A DNA stretch of 64,000 nt from PLOWO2-12-38-17 sp963709355 (GTDB lineage Bacteria > Planctomycetota > Brocadiia > Brocadiales > Brocadiaceae). Numbering within the stretch: position 1 is the first letter of the stretch; the number at the start of each line of letters is the position of its first letter. The stretch lies in contig CAVPVY010000005.1 in assembly GCA_963709355.1 (NCBI GenBank), positions 124,001 to 188,000 of the forward strand, read 5' to 3'. Positions 17,297-24,949 of the stretch are shown one piece after another. Made by a program: the position numbers and the translations under genes. Under the pieces are notes generated by a model. The model saw only the letters and a program-made list of their open reading frames with translations, made no database searches and was not told the DNA's origin.

Positions 17297-18388
17297 ATGA
17301 GAAGAGGTTCAAAAATAAAAGTCAACCCTGGAGTGCTAAAGGTACTTCGTGAAACTTCTGGATATAATATTGATGAGATAGCAAAAAAACTTAAAACTAC
17401 AGCCGGAAAGGTAAGAGAAACAGAAGAAGGACTTGATTCATTTACTTTGACACAAATAAAAAAATTAGCTGATATTTATCACCGTTCTCTTGCGGCATTT
17501 TTTACGAATATACTCCCAAAGATGCCAGCATTAACTGACTACAGAATAAATCGTGAAAAAAGATTAACTCCGCAGGTATATACAGCTGAAAGGAGAGCTT
17601 ATTATCTTATCAACAAATTAGCAGAATTAACTGACAAAAGAAGTCAAATCCCAAATTTCCCAGAGACATTGAGAGCTAATGAATTGGCACAGAAATTTAG
17701 AAAACATCTTAAATTGGGATTATTAAAATCAAAAAAATCTGAAGAGCTTTTAGCGTATTATAAACAAGTTTTAGAAGAAAATCTTTTAATCTCTATTATA
17801 GAACTTCCATTAAAAGCTGATGATGTGAGAGGATTTAGTATATCATCTGACATTTCTTGTGTTGTTTTAAATGAAGAAGATAATCCATCAATTAAATTAT
17901 TTTCTCTTTTCCATGAAGTATACCACCTAATAAAAAGAACCTCTGGCATATGTTCAATAGAAATTGAACAAGAAGGGACAGATGTAGAACGCAACTGTGA
18001 TTTGTTTTCTGCTGAATTTCTTGTTCCTTTAGACGACTTAAAGGAAGAGTGTAGAAAGTTTTTGAAACTGGACGAATCCACAATTTCAGAACTTTCTTCT
18101 GTTTATGGAGTTAGTAAACAGGTAATTATGATTAGACTTGTTTGGTTAGAATATATAAATAGCGCGCAATATAATCAGTTCAAAAAAGAAGGTGTTGAGA
18201 AATTGAAAGAAAAGAAAGAGAAAATATTTGGCCGCAGAAACTGGGATAGAGTATTTCAGAATCGGGTTGGGAATTTAGCTATTAGAGAGACAAATAATGC
18301 TTTTCGTTCTGGCAGGATATCCTATTCTGATATCTTTGATATCTTAAATATGAAAACAAAATATATAGAAAAATTTATAGAACGGTAA
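17297..18388 (+). CDS. XRE-HTH / ImmA-IrrE metallopeptidase fusion, antitoxin-type
   Basis: 363 residues. An N-terminal XRE helix-turn-helix (about 10-60) is followed by an ImmA/IrrE-type zinc peptidase domain with the H-E-x-x-H motif LFHEVYHLI near residues 205-213. Such fusions are commonly paired with a DUF4411 PIN protein and regarded as the antitoxin or regulator half. The pair is intact here: the PIN gene starts 17 bases downstream. The start codon is served by the AAGGAGG of tail copy E. Confidence 0.85.
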   Translation: MRRGSKIKVNPGVLKVLRETSGYNIDEIAKKLKTTAGKVRETEEGLDSFTLTQIKKLADIYHRSLAAFFTNILPKMPALTDYRINREKRLTPQVYTAERRAYYLINKLAELTDKRSQIPNFPETLRANELAQKFRKHLKLGLLKSKKSEELLAYYKQVLEENLLISIIELPLKADDVRGFSISSDISCVVLNEEDNPSIKLFSLFHEVYHLIKRTSGICSIEIEQEGTDVERNCDLFSAEFLVPLDDLKEECRKFLKLDESTISELSSVYGVSKQVIMIRLVWLEYINSAQYNQFKKEGVEKLKEKKEKIFGRRNWDRVFQNRVGNLAIRETNNAFRSGRISYSDIFDILNMKTKYIEKFIER

Positions 18389-18405
18389 CTTTATATTATA
18401 TTTAT

Positions 18406-18885
18406 ATGTTCAGACAAAAAGAATTATTTTCGAGAATAATTTATTGTATTGATACCAGTTCTCTAATAAACCTTAAACCATATCGTAGAGATGTATTTCC
18501 TACAGTTTGGGGAAAATTAGAAAGTATGATAAAGAATGAAGAACTTATTTCTCCTTTAGAAGTTTATGAAGAAATCAAAGTTGGGCAAGATGAAATTTAT
18601 GAATGGTGCAAGAATAACAAGAAAATGTTCAGAGATATTGATGATTGTCAAAGACAAAAATTTCAGGATGTAGAGAAGCAATACGATAATAACTATTGGG
18701 GAAACGAAATTAATAAACAAAGATGGGCTGACCCGTGGGTGATAGTCCTTAGCATTTGTGAAGAAGCAATCATCGTGGCCGATGAGAAAAAGACTCCCAA
18801 TAGGATTCCATTTATATCTAATGCATTAAAAATAAAATGTTTAGACTTATTAGATTTTTTTAAGGGAATAGGAATTAAATATTAA
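18406..18885 (+). CDS. DUF4411 PIN-domain toxin
   Basis: 159 residues. The N-terminal Y-C-I-D-T-S-S-L-I-N-L holds the first PIN aspartate; conserved acidic positions follow near the middle (P-L-E-V-Y-E-E-I) and in A-D-P-W-V-I and I-V-A-D-E-K. This order fits DUF4411 PIN proteins, presumed ribonuclease toxins. It pairs with the preceding XRE/ImmA gene. No clear SD precedes the ATG, so it may depend on coupling. Tail copy F begins three bases after its stop. Confidence 0.8.
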   Translation: MFRQKELFSRIIYCIDTSSLINLKPYRRDVFPTVWGKLESMIKNEELISPLEVYEEIKVGQDEIYEWCKNNKKMFRDIDDCQRQKFQDVEKQYDNNYWGNEINKQRWADPWVIVLSICEEAIIVADEKKTPNRIPFISNALKIKCLDLLDFFKGIGIKY

Positions 18886-18887
18886 AC

Positions 18888-19016
18888 GATGATTATCTTG
18901 ATAATTCTACCAATCAAGCCAAAGTTAAAATATATGAACGCCAGATTGATCAAATGGTTTACCAACTTTATGGATTAACGGAGGATGAGTTTGCAATTGT
19001 GGAGGGGAGAAAGTGA
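18888..19016 (+). repeat. Methyltransferase tail copy F (type 2 / type 1 hybrid)
   Basis: Begins D-D-Y-L-D-N-S-T-N-Q-A-K-V as in type 2 copies, then continues RQIDQMVYQLYGLTEDE...VEGRK-stop as in type 1 copy D, with 41 identical bases in that part. The crossover lies around 18930-18950. GGAGGGG (19001-19007) is five bases before the GTG at 19013, which overlaps the TGA. Arrangement identical to that at copy C. Confidence 0.8.
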
Positions 19017-19837
19017 AAATTGACAAAATAGGAATATGGTCAGAAATTAAACTTGAGATAATAAAGGACTACGCTTGTGCTTATACGAGAATAATGAAGA
19101 ATCAGGATTGGTGTAAGGGGTATGTCTACATCGATGCGTTTGCAGGTGCTGGCAAACATATTAGCAGGCGGACTGGTGAGATGATCCAGGGGTCTCCTCT
19201 TAACGCTCTTGAGGTCGAGCCTCCCTTCACCGAATATCACTTTATAGATCTCGATGAGGAGCGAGCGGATGTGTTCCGACAGATAGCGAAAGAAAATCCG
19301 AACGTCCACGCATATCATGGTGACTGTAACGAAATTCTTGGAACAAAGATTTTCCCAATGCTTACATATAATACATTCAAGAGGGCATTATGTATTCTTG
19401 ACCCCTATGGGCTTCACCTTAAATGGGAAACGATAAAGGCAGCGGCGGAATTAAGAACGGTCGATATCTTCATCAACTTTACGATCATGGACATAAATCG
19501 GAATGTTTTGTTTGAGGACCCTGCAAGGGCAAAACCAGAAGATATTGAAAGAATGAATGCCTTATGGGGCGACGAAAGCTGGAGGCAACTTCTTTATAGA
19601 GAGCAGAAGACTCTTTTTGGAGGAACCCAACATGTAAGGATAGAGGATTATCAGGCACTTGCTAAAGAGTTCTGTAAAAGGCTCAAACAGATTGGATTCA
19701 ATGATGTTCCCAAGCCAATCTTGATGAGGAACATAAAAAGTGGTCCTCTTTATTATCTCTGTTTTGCGTCTCAGAAATCTGTTGCCAAAGATATTGTGAA
19801 TGATATTTTCGATAAATACAGAAAGGCTTATTTATAA
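19013..19837 (+). CDS. tcmP: Three-Cys-motif partner protein TcmP
   Basis: 274 residues from a GTG overlapping tail F. The N-terminus has the TcmP phrase KIGIWSEIKLEII...Y-I-D-A-F-A-G-A-G, and the centre C-I-L-D-P-Y-G-L, in keeping with a Rossmann, methyltransferase-like fold. TcmP occurs beside a radical-SAM-like three-Cys-motif protein, as here (gap of 7 bases). Biochemical role unknown. The gene is intact and forms cassette F with its partner. Confidence 0.82.
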   Translation: MKIDKIGIWSEIKLEIIKDYACAYTRIMKNQDWCKGYVYIDAFAGAGKHISRRTGEMIQGSPLNALEVEPPFTEYHFIDLDEERADVFRQIAKENPNVHAYHGDCNEILGTKIFPMLTYNTFKRALCILDPYGLHLKWETIKAAAELRTVDIFINFTIMDINRNVLFEDPARAKPEDIERMNALWGDESWRQLLYREQKTLFGGTQHVRIEDYQALAKEFCKRLKQIGFNDVPKPILMRNIKSGPLYYLCFASQKSVAKDIVNDIFDKYRKAYL

Positions 19838-19844
19838 CTAAGAA

Positions 19845-20615
19845 ATGCAGACTATTGAAAGAAAATCCCTGCTTTATAAAAGCGAAGTAGAATACGCTGA
19901 CTTTTGTTTGAATCATGTAGAGGGTTGTTCCCACGGGTGTAAATACCCATGTTATGCCTATATGATGAAAAGAAGGTGCGGTATTGTTAAAACCTATGAA
20001 GAATGGTGCCAGCCTAAAATAGTTTCTAATGCTTTAGAACTTCTAGACAAAGAAATACCGAAATACAAGAACAAGATAAAATATGTTCATTTATGTTTTT
20101 CTACAGACCCTTTTATGTATGGGCAGGAACAGATATGCAATTTGAGTTTGAAAATCATAGATAAACTCAATGCAAACAATATACGTTGCACTGTATTAAC
20201 GAAAGGGGTTTTCCCAGGCGAACTCGGTAATAGGAATGGGTTTAGTAATAAGAATGAATATGGCATTACATTAGTTTCCTTAAATGAAAAATTCAGGAAA
20301 GAATTTGAACCAAATTCAGCTAATTTTAAAGATAGAATAGACTCTCTCAAATATCTGCGTAAGAAAGGATTTAAAACATGGGTTAGTATGGAGCCGTATC
20401 CTACACCAAACTTGATTAAGCAGGATTTAATAGAAATATTAGAGTCTGTATCTTTTGTAAATAAAATTGTTTTTGGCAAGTTGAATTACAACGTTAAATC
20501 ATCTGAATTCAAATATAATAAGGAATTTTATAACAGCCTTACTTTAACAGTAATTAAGTTCTGCAAAAAAAATAGCATAGATTATCATATTAAACAAGGA
20601 ACACAAAATCAGTAA
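19845..20615 (+). CDS. Three-Cys-motif radical-SAM-like protein (TcmP partner)
   Basis: 256 residues. The motif G-C-S-H-G-C-K-Y-P-C-Y-A-Y (C-x3-C-x3-C, near residues 28-37) is a candidate [4Fe-4S] site as in DUF5131/Gp37-Gp68-like and SplB-like radical SAM proteins. It is followed by a TIM-barrel-like pattern (V-H-L-C-F-S-T-D-P-F, W-V-S-M-E-P-Y-P). Both genes lie between tails F and G. Enzyme substrate unknown. Confidence 0.75.
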   Translation: MQTIERKSLLYKSEVEYADFCLNHVEGCSHGCKYPCYAYMMKRRCGIVKTYEEWCQPKIVSNALELLDKEIPKYKNKIKYVHLCFSTDPFMYGQEQICNLSLKIIDKLNANNIRCTVLTKGVFPGELGNRNGFSNKNEYGITLVSLNEKFRKEFEPNSANFKDRIDSLKYLRKKGFKTWVSMEPYPTPNLIKQDLIEILESVSFVNKIVFGKLNYNVKSSEFKYNKEFYNSLTLTVIKFCKKNSIDYHIKQGTQNQ

Positions 20616-20722
20616 AAGACACAGGTACATTATCTGCGGACAAAAGTAGGAGATTGAGCGTCTGAGGGGGCGAATCTTTTAAATTGACAAACTGTATCTG
20701 AAGGGACAAGTTTAAGGGAGTA

Positions 20723-20830
20723 TCTTTTTCTATCACGAAAGACGCAGATTACTTGCAAAACCCGGATAAGCAAGTCAAAAAAAAGACATGTACGCCGGAT
20801 GAGATTGCAATTGCGGAGGGAAAAGGGTAA
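20723..20830 (+). repeat. Methyltransferase tail copy G (type 2, internal deletion)
   Basis: Reads S-F-S-I-T-K-D-A-D-Y-L-Q-N-P-D-K-Q-V-K and then jumps to C-T-P-D-E-I-A-I-A-E-G-K-G-stop; the central QIDQ...LYGL codons are deleted in frame. Of 45 bases around the DYLQNPDKQ codons, all but one match copy I. The conserved upstream block (read as GRIF...IDKLYLKGQV) is at 20671-20716. GGAGGG at 20815-20820 precedes the ATG at 20832. Confidence 0.75.
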
Positions 20831-20831
20831 T

Positions 20832-21092
20832 ATGAAAATTAGATATTCTGAAAAATCATCAAAGCAAATTGCAAGGATTAAAAAAGGCGATAGGAAAAGC
20901 GCTGTGATGATAATAGAAGCAATAGAAGCATATGCGGAAAATCCATCCGGAAATTTTGATGTGAAAATCCTAAAAGGCAAATATGAAGATTTGAAAAGAC
21001 TTCGGGTGGGGAATTATAGGATTATCTTTGAAGACGATGGAAATACGATGTCAATTTATGAAGTCAAACATAGACAGGAGGCTTATCAATGA
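20832..21092 (+). CDS. ParE/RelE-family toxin
   Basis: 86 residues from the ATG at 20832, 12 bases after the GGAGGG of tail G; the longer frame starts inside the tail and is not needed. It has the family pattern Y-S-E-K-S-S-K-Q-I near the start, D-L-K-R-L-R-V-G-N-Y-R-I-I-F in the middle and I-Y-E-V-K-H-R near the end. Expected role: mRNA interferase (RelE) or gyrase inhibitor (ParE). It precedes its likely antitoxin with an ATGA overlap, the less usual toxin-first order. Confidence 0.85.
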   Translation: MKIRYSEKSSKQIARIKKGDRKSAVMIIEAIEAYAENPSGNFDVKILKGKYEDLKRLRVGNYRIIFEDDGNTMSIYEVKHRQEAYQ

Positions 21093-21274
21093 TTAAGACA
21101 CAGGTTATTAAAGAAAAAAATAAACCCATAGCAGTAATATTAGATTACAAGGAATACCTTAAGCTCAAAAAAATTGAGGAAGACAGGATAGACTACTATT
21201 CTGCGATAGAAACAAAATTAAAAAATAAAAGATGGGTGGGACATAAAGATTTAAAGAAAAAGTTAGGCTTATAA
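21089..21274 (+). CDS. Phd/YefM-like antitoxin, short
   Basis: 61 residues. K-P-I-A-V-I-L-D-Y-K-E-Y-L-K-L matches the core of prevent-host-death antitoxins, but the N-terminal DNA-binding part is short. The start overlaps the toxin stop by four bases (ATGA). Tail copy H begins at 21271, overlapping the stop of this gene by four bases, so the cassette is closed on both sides by tails. Confidence 0.75.
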   Translation: MIKTQVIKEKNKPIAVILDYKEYLKLKKIEEDRIDYYSAIETKLKNKRWVGHKDLKKKLGL

Positions 21275-21471
21275 ATTGGGGTAAATATATTTTACCGCTC
21301 GTTGACCAAGTCCTTGCCGCAAAGAAACAACACACCCCTTTATCCCCTCTTAATAGAGGGGAATTAGCCGACGCTGACACATCGGCGCTGGAAAGACAGA
21401 TTGACCACATGGTTTACAAACTCTACGACCTCACGCCGGAGGAGATTGCGATTGTGGAGGGGAAGAAATGA
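21271..21471 (+). repeat. Methyltransferase tail copy H (type 1, longest, with inserted repeat)
   Basis: Open for 66 codons: N-W-G-K-Y-I-L-P-L-V-D-Q-V-L-A-A-K-K-Q then a repeat-derived insert H-T-P-L-S-P-L-N-R-G-E, then RQIDHMVYKLYDLTPEE...VEGKK-stop. The insert (about 21328-21365, CCCCTCTTAATAGAGGGG hairpin) is also in copy J. The stop overlaps an ATG at 21468 that opens a 17-codon leader (to 21521), which in turn overlaps the DUF3800 start by ATGA. Confidence 0.8.
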
Positions 21472-21517
21472 CGATCATGGCGCTCAAAGAACCAGGATAT
21501 AACTGGAGGAACACTTT

Positions 21518-22225
21518 ATGAGTGAGATATTAAATGTTTACTGTGATGAGAGTTGCCACATGGAAAATGACCGCGAGAAGGTCATGGTTCTTGGTGCGGT
21601 GTGGTGCCCATTGGAAAAGGTCAGAGAGATTTCAGTTCGTTTGCGAGAGATAAAGGAACATCATGGCATTAAGCCGGATTTCGAGATCAAATGGACGAAG
21701 GTTTCCCCTGCACAAGCAAGGTTTTATCTTGATGTAATGGATTACTTTTTCGATGACGATGATCTTCATTTCCGTGCCTTGATTATACCCGACAAAATGA
21801 AGCTCCGGCATGAAGATTTTGGACAGTCCCACGATGACTGGTATTACAAGATGTATTTTGATATGTTGAAGGTAATCCTTAATCCTCATGACTGTTATAG
21901 AATATACCTTGACATAAAAGATACGCGAAGTGCTGCTAAGGTGGCTAAATTACACTATGTTCTGTGTAATAACATGTTGGATTTCTCTCGGAAAATTATC
22001 GAACGCGTACAAACGGTGAGATCCCATGAAGTTCAGATTTTGCAGTTGGCAGACCTTCTGATTGGAACGATTTCTTATGTGAACAGAGGACGTTCCGGTA
22101 ATGCGGGGAAGGACGCTTTGGTCGCGCGGATGAAGGATCGTTCCAATTATACTTTGGTAAATACAACGCTTCTCCGGGAAGATAAGGTTAATCTATTTCA
22201 TTGGCATGCTTCGGAGAGGCAGTAA
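21518..22225 (+). CDS. DUF3800 protein, possible RNase H-like nuclease
   Basis: 235 residues. N-terminal V-Y-C-D-E-S and the later Y-L-D-I-K-D (about residue 128) and L-Q-L-A-D-L-L-I-G (about 181) are the acidic motifs of DUF3800, a family suggested to have an RNase H-like fold. It has its own SD (CTGGAGGA, seven bases upstream) as well as coupling to the 17-codon leader from tail H. A dead second copy of this family lies at 15329. It is paired with the next gene (TAATG overlap). Confidence 0.82.
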   Translation: MSEILNVYCDESCHMENDREKVMVLGAVWCPLEKVREISVRLREIKEHHGIKPDFEIKWTKVSPAQARFYLDVMDYFFDDDDLHFRALIIPDKMKLRHEDFGQSHDDWYYKMYFDMLKVILNPHDCYRIYLDIKDTRSAAKVAKLHYVLCNNMLDFSRKIIERVQTVRSHEVQILQLADLLIGTISYVNRGRSGNAGKDALVARMKDRSNYTLVNTTLLREDKVNLFHWHASERQ

Positions 22226-22716
22226 TGGAGAAACCGCACTGGTTGCCGTCAATAGTCACTGTGGATGGAGAATGGAACCATGTTCTTTCAATGCTCTACG
22301 GCATTTTTGATAAAGATATAAAACAGACAAAACGTTTTCTCAAAGGTAAGCCTGTCTGGTGGGACCGCCGGATTTTAGAAGGTGAGCAATACGAAGAAGG
22401 CTTCTGGCATTTAATATCGAAAGATGATCAAAAAACAAAAGATAGGCTTTTTGATCCGCGGCGTGCAGAACGTCTTCCCTGGTGTGGTCCTATAATAAGC
22501 AATTCTGATGACAGTGTTGTTAAGGTATGGGATTTTAAGGAAGCCAATGGACGGCTACGCACCTATGTTTGGCTTGAAGATTGGGATTATGTGTTGATTT
22601 TAGTAAAACGGCCACAAAGAATTGGAGAGATTGCTTTTTTAATAACTGCTTTTTATGTAAATGGGGATTCGAAGAAAAGGGATTTGAGGAAAAAGCTCGA
22701 AAATAATGTAACCTAA
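22225..22716 (+). CDS. Hypothetical partner of DUF3800, toxin-like
   Basis: 163 residues from the ATG overlapping the DUF3800 stop by one base; the longer upstream frame lies inside DUF3800. The sequence is rich in Trp and conserved-looking polar motifs (K-P-V-W-W-D-R-R, F-W-H-L-I, A-E-R-L-P-W-C). I recall similar small proteins described as phage-toxin-like nucleases but cannot name the family with certainty. A cognate partner of DUF3800 is likely given the overlap. Confidence 0.55.
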   Translation: MEKPHWLPSIVTVDGEWNHVLSMLYGIFDKDIKQTKRFLKGKPVWWDRRILEGEQYEEGFWHLISKDDQKTKDRLFDPRRAERLPWCGPIISNSDDSVVKVWDFKEANGRLRTYVWLEDWDYVLILVKRPQRIGEIAFLITAFYVNGDSKKRDLRKKLENNVT

Positions 22717-22724
22717 AATGCAAT

Positions 22725-22744
22725 CGCCGCCCCGAAGGACGGCG
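22725..22744 (+). terminator. GC-rich hairpin after the DUF3800 pair
   Basis: CGCCG and CGGCG arms with an inner CC/GG pair and a CGAA loop form a compact hairpin nine bases after the stop at 22716. A run of Us does not follow, so it is a weak intrinsic-terminator candidate or an RNA-stability hairpin. Confidence 0.35.
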
Positions 22745-22887
22745 AAAGATCTCTTTCTACACGTGGTAGATGAGGCTGAGAGTATTATAACGCATGGCTA
22801 TGCTCTGTCAAGCAGAATCTCGATATCTGCCGAGCCCAACGAAAGATATAATTTTTTGGGAGGGTTCTATATAATTGCCGTAAAGGA

Positions 22888-23058
22888 ATGACGAAGGAAA
22901 ACCAGTCATGCCCATCAACCACCTACTCCACCAAAATCGCCCACGAAAGGGTGATACTTGATGAATTAGAAAATTGCAGATTTTTTGCCTGGGAAAGTTT
23001 AAAAGGTCAAATCTTTCAAATTGACAAATTATATCTGAATGGAAATGTTCAAAGATAA
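22888..23058 (+). CDS. Small open frame ending in the repeated IDKLYL block
   Basis: A 56-codon frame from an ATG with AAAGGA directly before it. The first 40 residues (M-T-K-E-N-Q-S...FFAWESLKG) match nothing I know. The last 16 residues contain QIFQIDKLYLNG, the block also found upstream of tails B and G. The frame continues past its stop straight into tail I. It may be a real small gene or a fragment of the body that once preceded type 2 tails. Confidence 0.35.
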   Translation: MTKENQSCPSTTYSTKIAHERVILDELENCRFFAWESLKGQIFQIDKLYLNGNVQR

Positions 23059-23205
23059 ATCTCTGCCATTACGAAAGACGCGGATTACTTGCAAAACCCG
23101 GATAAGCAAGTCAAAGTCTTCAATTTGGAAAAACAAATTGACCAGCGTGTCTATATACTTTACGACCTCACACCTGAGGAGATTGCGATTTTGGAGGGAA
23201 AGTAA
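23059..23205 (+). repeat. Methyltransferase tail copy I (type 2)
   Basis: Reads I-S-A-I-T-K-D-A-D-Y-L-Q-N-P-D-K-Q-V-K then QIDQRVYILYDLTPEE...LEGK-stop, uninterrupted. It is in the same frame as the small open frame upstream, separated by one TAA. GGAGGG at 23193-23198 lies 12 bases before the ATG of the DUF4258-like pseudogene. Confidence 0.8.
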
Positions 23206-23210
23206 TAGCT

Positions 23211-23492
23211 ATGCAGATCATATATTCAAAGCACATTGAGACAAGAATTTCCCTGAGAAAAATTGAATACGACCTGCCGCAAAGAATTTACGAGGATGCA
23301 GATGAGAAATTCATGGATTATGAAACAGGACATTCCATAGCAGCTAAGAAAGTAATAATATAAGGCAAAGAAAGGGATGTGATGGTAGCATATAAGCGCG
23401 AGGATACGGATGTGAAACTTTTAACAATACATCCTTTAAAAGAAGGACAAAAAGAAAACCGGATTCAATCTGGAAGATGGAGGAGAATATAA
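23211..23492 (+). pseudogene. DUF4258-like gene with premature stop
   Basis: The frame of 93 codons has one internal TAA at 23361-23363 (codon 51), where one base change from AAA would do. The two halves (I-Y-S-K-H-I-E-T-R and V-M-V-A-Y-K-R...L-L-T-I-H-P) read as one DUF4258-like small protein. Its last TAA overlaps the ATG of the DUF2283 gene, the usual partner order. So the toxin-like half is broken while the partner is intact. Confidence 0.6.
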
Positions 23493-23701
23493 TGGACGAT
23501 TTTAAGGTCTTTTATGATGAAAAAGAGGACGTTCTCTACCTTGCAAAAGAGGGGGAAGAAGCAGAAGTTGTGGAAATATCGCCTGGCATAAATATGGAGC
23601 TTGACTGCGATGGCAATCTCATCGGGGTTGAATTGTTTAAAGCATCTCACATATTTAAAGATGTCCTTAAATCAATGGAGAAGAAACTTCAGGTTACGTG
23701 A
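23492..23701 (+). CDS. DUF2283 protein
   Basis: 69 residues from the ATG at 23492, preceded by GGAGGAGAATATA. The core F-Y-D-E-K-E-D-V-L-Y-L and the closing G-N-L-I-G-V-E-L are typical of DUF2283. These proteins often accompany DUF4258 genes and are thought to be antitoxin-like. The partner upstream carries a nonsense codon, so this is probably an orphaned antitoxin. Confidence 0.85.
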   Translation: MDDFKVFYDEKEDVLYLAKEGEEAEVVEISPGINMELDCDGNLIGVELFKASHIFKDVLKSMEKKLQVT

Positions 23702-23732
23702 CTGTTAAAAAAAGTTTCTACTCCCCGCACCT

Positions 23733-23909
23733 TCTTGCCAAATCCTCTCCGCAAAGAAACAACACACCCCTTTATCCCCTCTTAATAGAGGGGAATTTAC
23801 CGATGTCGACACTTCCCCACTTGAACGCCAGATAGATAAAATGATATATGAGCTTTACGGTTTAACAGATGAGGAGATTGCGATTGTTGAAAACCTTAAC
23901 CAGGAATAA
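23733..23909 (+). repeat. Methyltransferase tail copy J (type 1, last in the array)
   Basis: Reads S-C-Q-I-L-S-A-K-K-Q, the same repeat-derived insert as copy H, then RQIDKMIYELYGLTDEE...VENLNQE-stop. The final residues differ from VEGK, so there is no GGAGGGG and no gene follows on this strand. This may be the native 3' end of the founding methyltransferase. The bases from 23910 to 24168 hold no gene that I can support. Confidence 0.8.
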
Positions 23910-24168
23910 TTTAATCGGTACAATACTTTACTCTTCGATTAAAAAATTTTAGTTAGCTGCGATACATTCGTTCATTTGAGGTGATTTTCTTAGAACGGCT
24001 TACCCTGTGATTTTATTATGTCTAAAACGTCTCAATGTTTGTTCATGGTAACAGTTCAGTTGTCTCCACCAGTAGAATTCGGTCTTACAAACAGCCAGTT
24101 AACTGACGGCTAATCTACCGTAGAACAAAGAGCTCCAAGAGGCAACAAAAAATATAACCGCTCCGAGA

Positions 24169-24762
24169 TTAAACACCCTTTTCCTGCTTGTTCGTGAATT
24201 CTCTGATTTCTCTACCTATCCTTTTCGCTTCATCCTTGCCCAAGATTAGTTCTGCGAAGTCCGTGGCAAGTTCTGCCGCCTGGTCAGAGGAAATACCCTT
24301 AATCCTTGAAATCTTCCAAGCACCGTCTTCTACCACTAATGTGCATTCCCCTAATCTTTCTTTCATAGGTAATCCGCTGCGATTTAAAAGGGATTTTATA
24401 TCTTCAGGGTTCTGCGTAATCTTAAAGGTCTCTTCCATATCCGGGACTCTGGAGTGGATTTTTACTGTTGCGCTGTTATCACCTACCGATGTGCTAACTA
24501 TCTCCTGTCGGACTGCGCTATGGGCAAGGTCAATAACCCTGGTTAGCTTTGGCGGGGTTATCTTTTTTATATACTTTAGTAATGACAGCCAATCAATAAT
24601 AGTAGTATCAGTTTTAGAGATGAAGGAATATGCCGTATCGTAGTCGTTGTTCCTTACGGCATCAAGGTATTTCTCCGCTACTACCCTCGGAGAGTCCTGG
24701 GCATAGCTTGCTCCAGTAAAGATAATCAATGTAACAAAAAGAATCGGGAATATTTTTCTCAT
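24169..24762 (-). CDS. Secreted NTF2-like/DUF4878-type protein
   Basis: 197 residues with a clear signal peptide (M-R-K-I-F-P-I-L-F-V...A-S-Y-A-Q). The mature part opens with P-R-V-V-A-E-K-Y-L-D-A-V-R-N-N-D-Y-D-T-A-Y, the pattern of DUF4878/NTF2-like lipoprotein domains, and ends in a charged helix. No lipobox Cys is visible. Periplasmic location is likely; substrate unknown. It is a solitary gene at the edge of the island. Confidence 0.65.
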   Translation of the reverse strand: MRKIFPILFVTLIIFTGASYAQDSPRVVAEKYLDAVRNNDYDTAYSFISKTDTTIIDWLSLLKYIKKITPPKLTRVIDLAHSAVRQEIVSTSVGDNSATVKIHSRVPDMEETFKITQNPEDIKSLLNRSGLPMKERLGECTLVVEDGAWKISRIKGISSDQAAELATDFAELILGKDEAKRIGREIREFTNKQEKGV

Positions 24763-24949
24763 ATTTTTTACCTCACAAAGGAATAGTCTGAATAAGATTA
24801 TTTAAAATTATTATATCATATTTTGTTATCCTTAGCAAAATTTACCATGAAAAAACACACAGAAACTGATTGTATTATAACGGTACGTGGATTCCTAAGT
24901 TATAGAAACTGACAGAAAAACCTTGTGCCTTAATCCAGAGAGTTGATCA

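Noticed and set aside
20799..20831. Upstream start of the ParE/RelE gene.
   Set aside because: The 11 extra codons belong to tail G in another frame; the ATG at 20832 follows GGAGGG.
11098..23909. The tail copies could be a CRISPR array or integron attC sites.
   Set aside because: Copies are 100-200 bases, coding, unevenly spaced by hundreds to thousands of bases, and not palindromic; no Cas or integrase gene is present.
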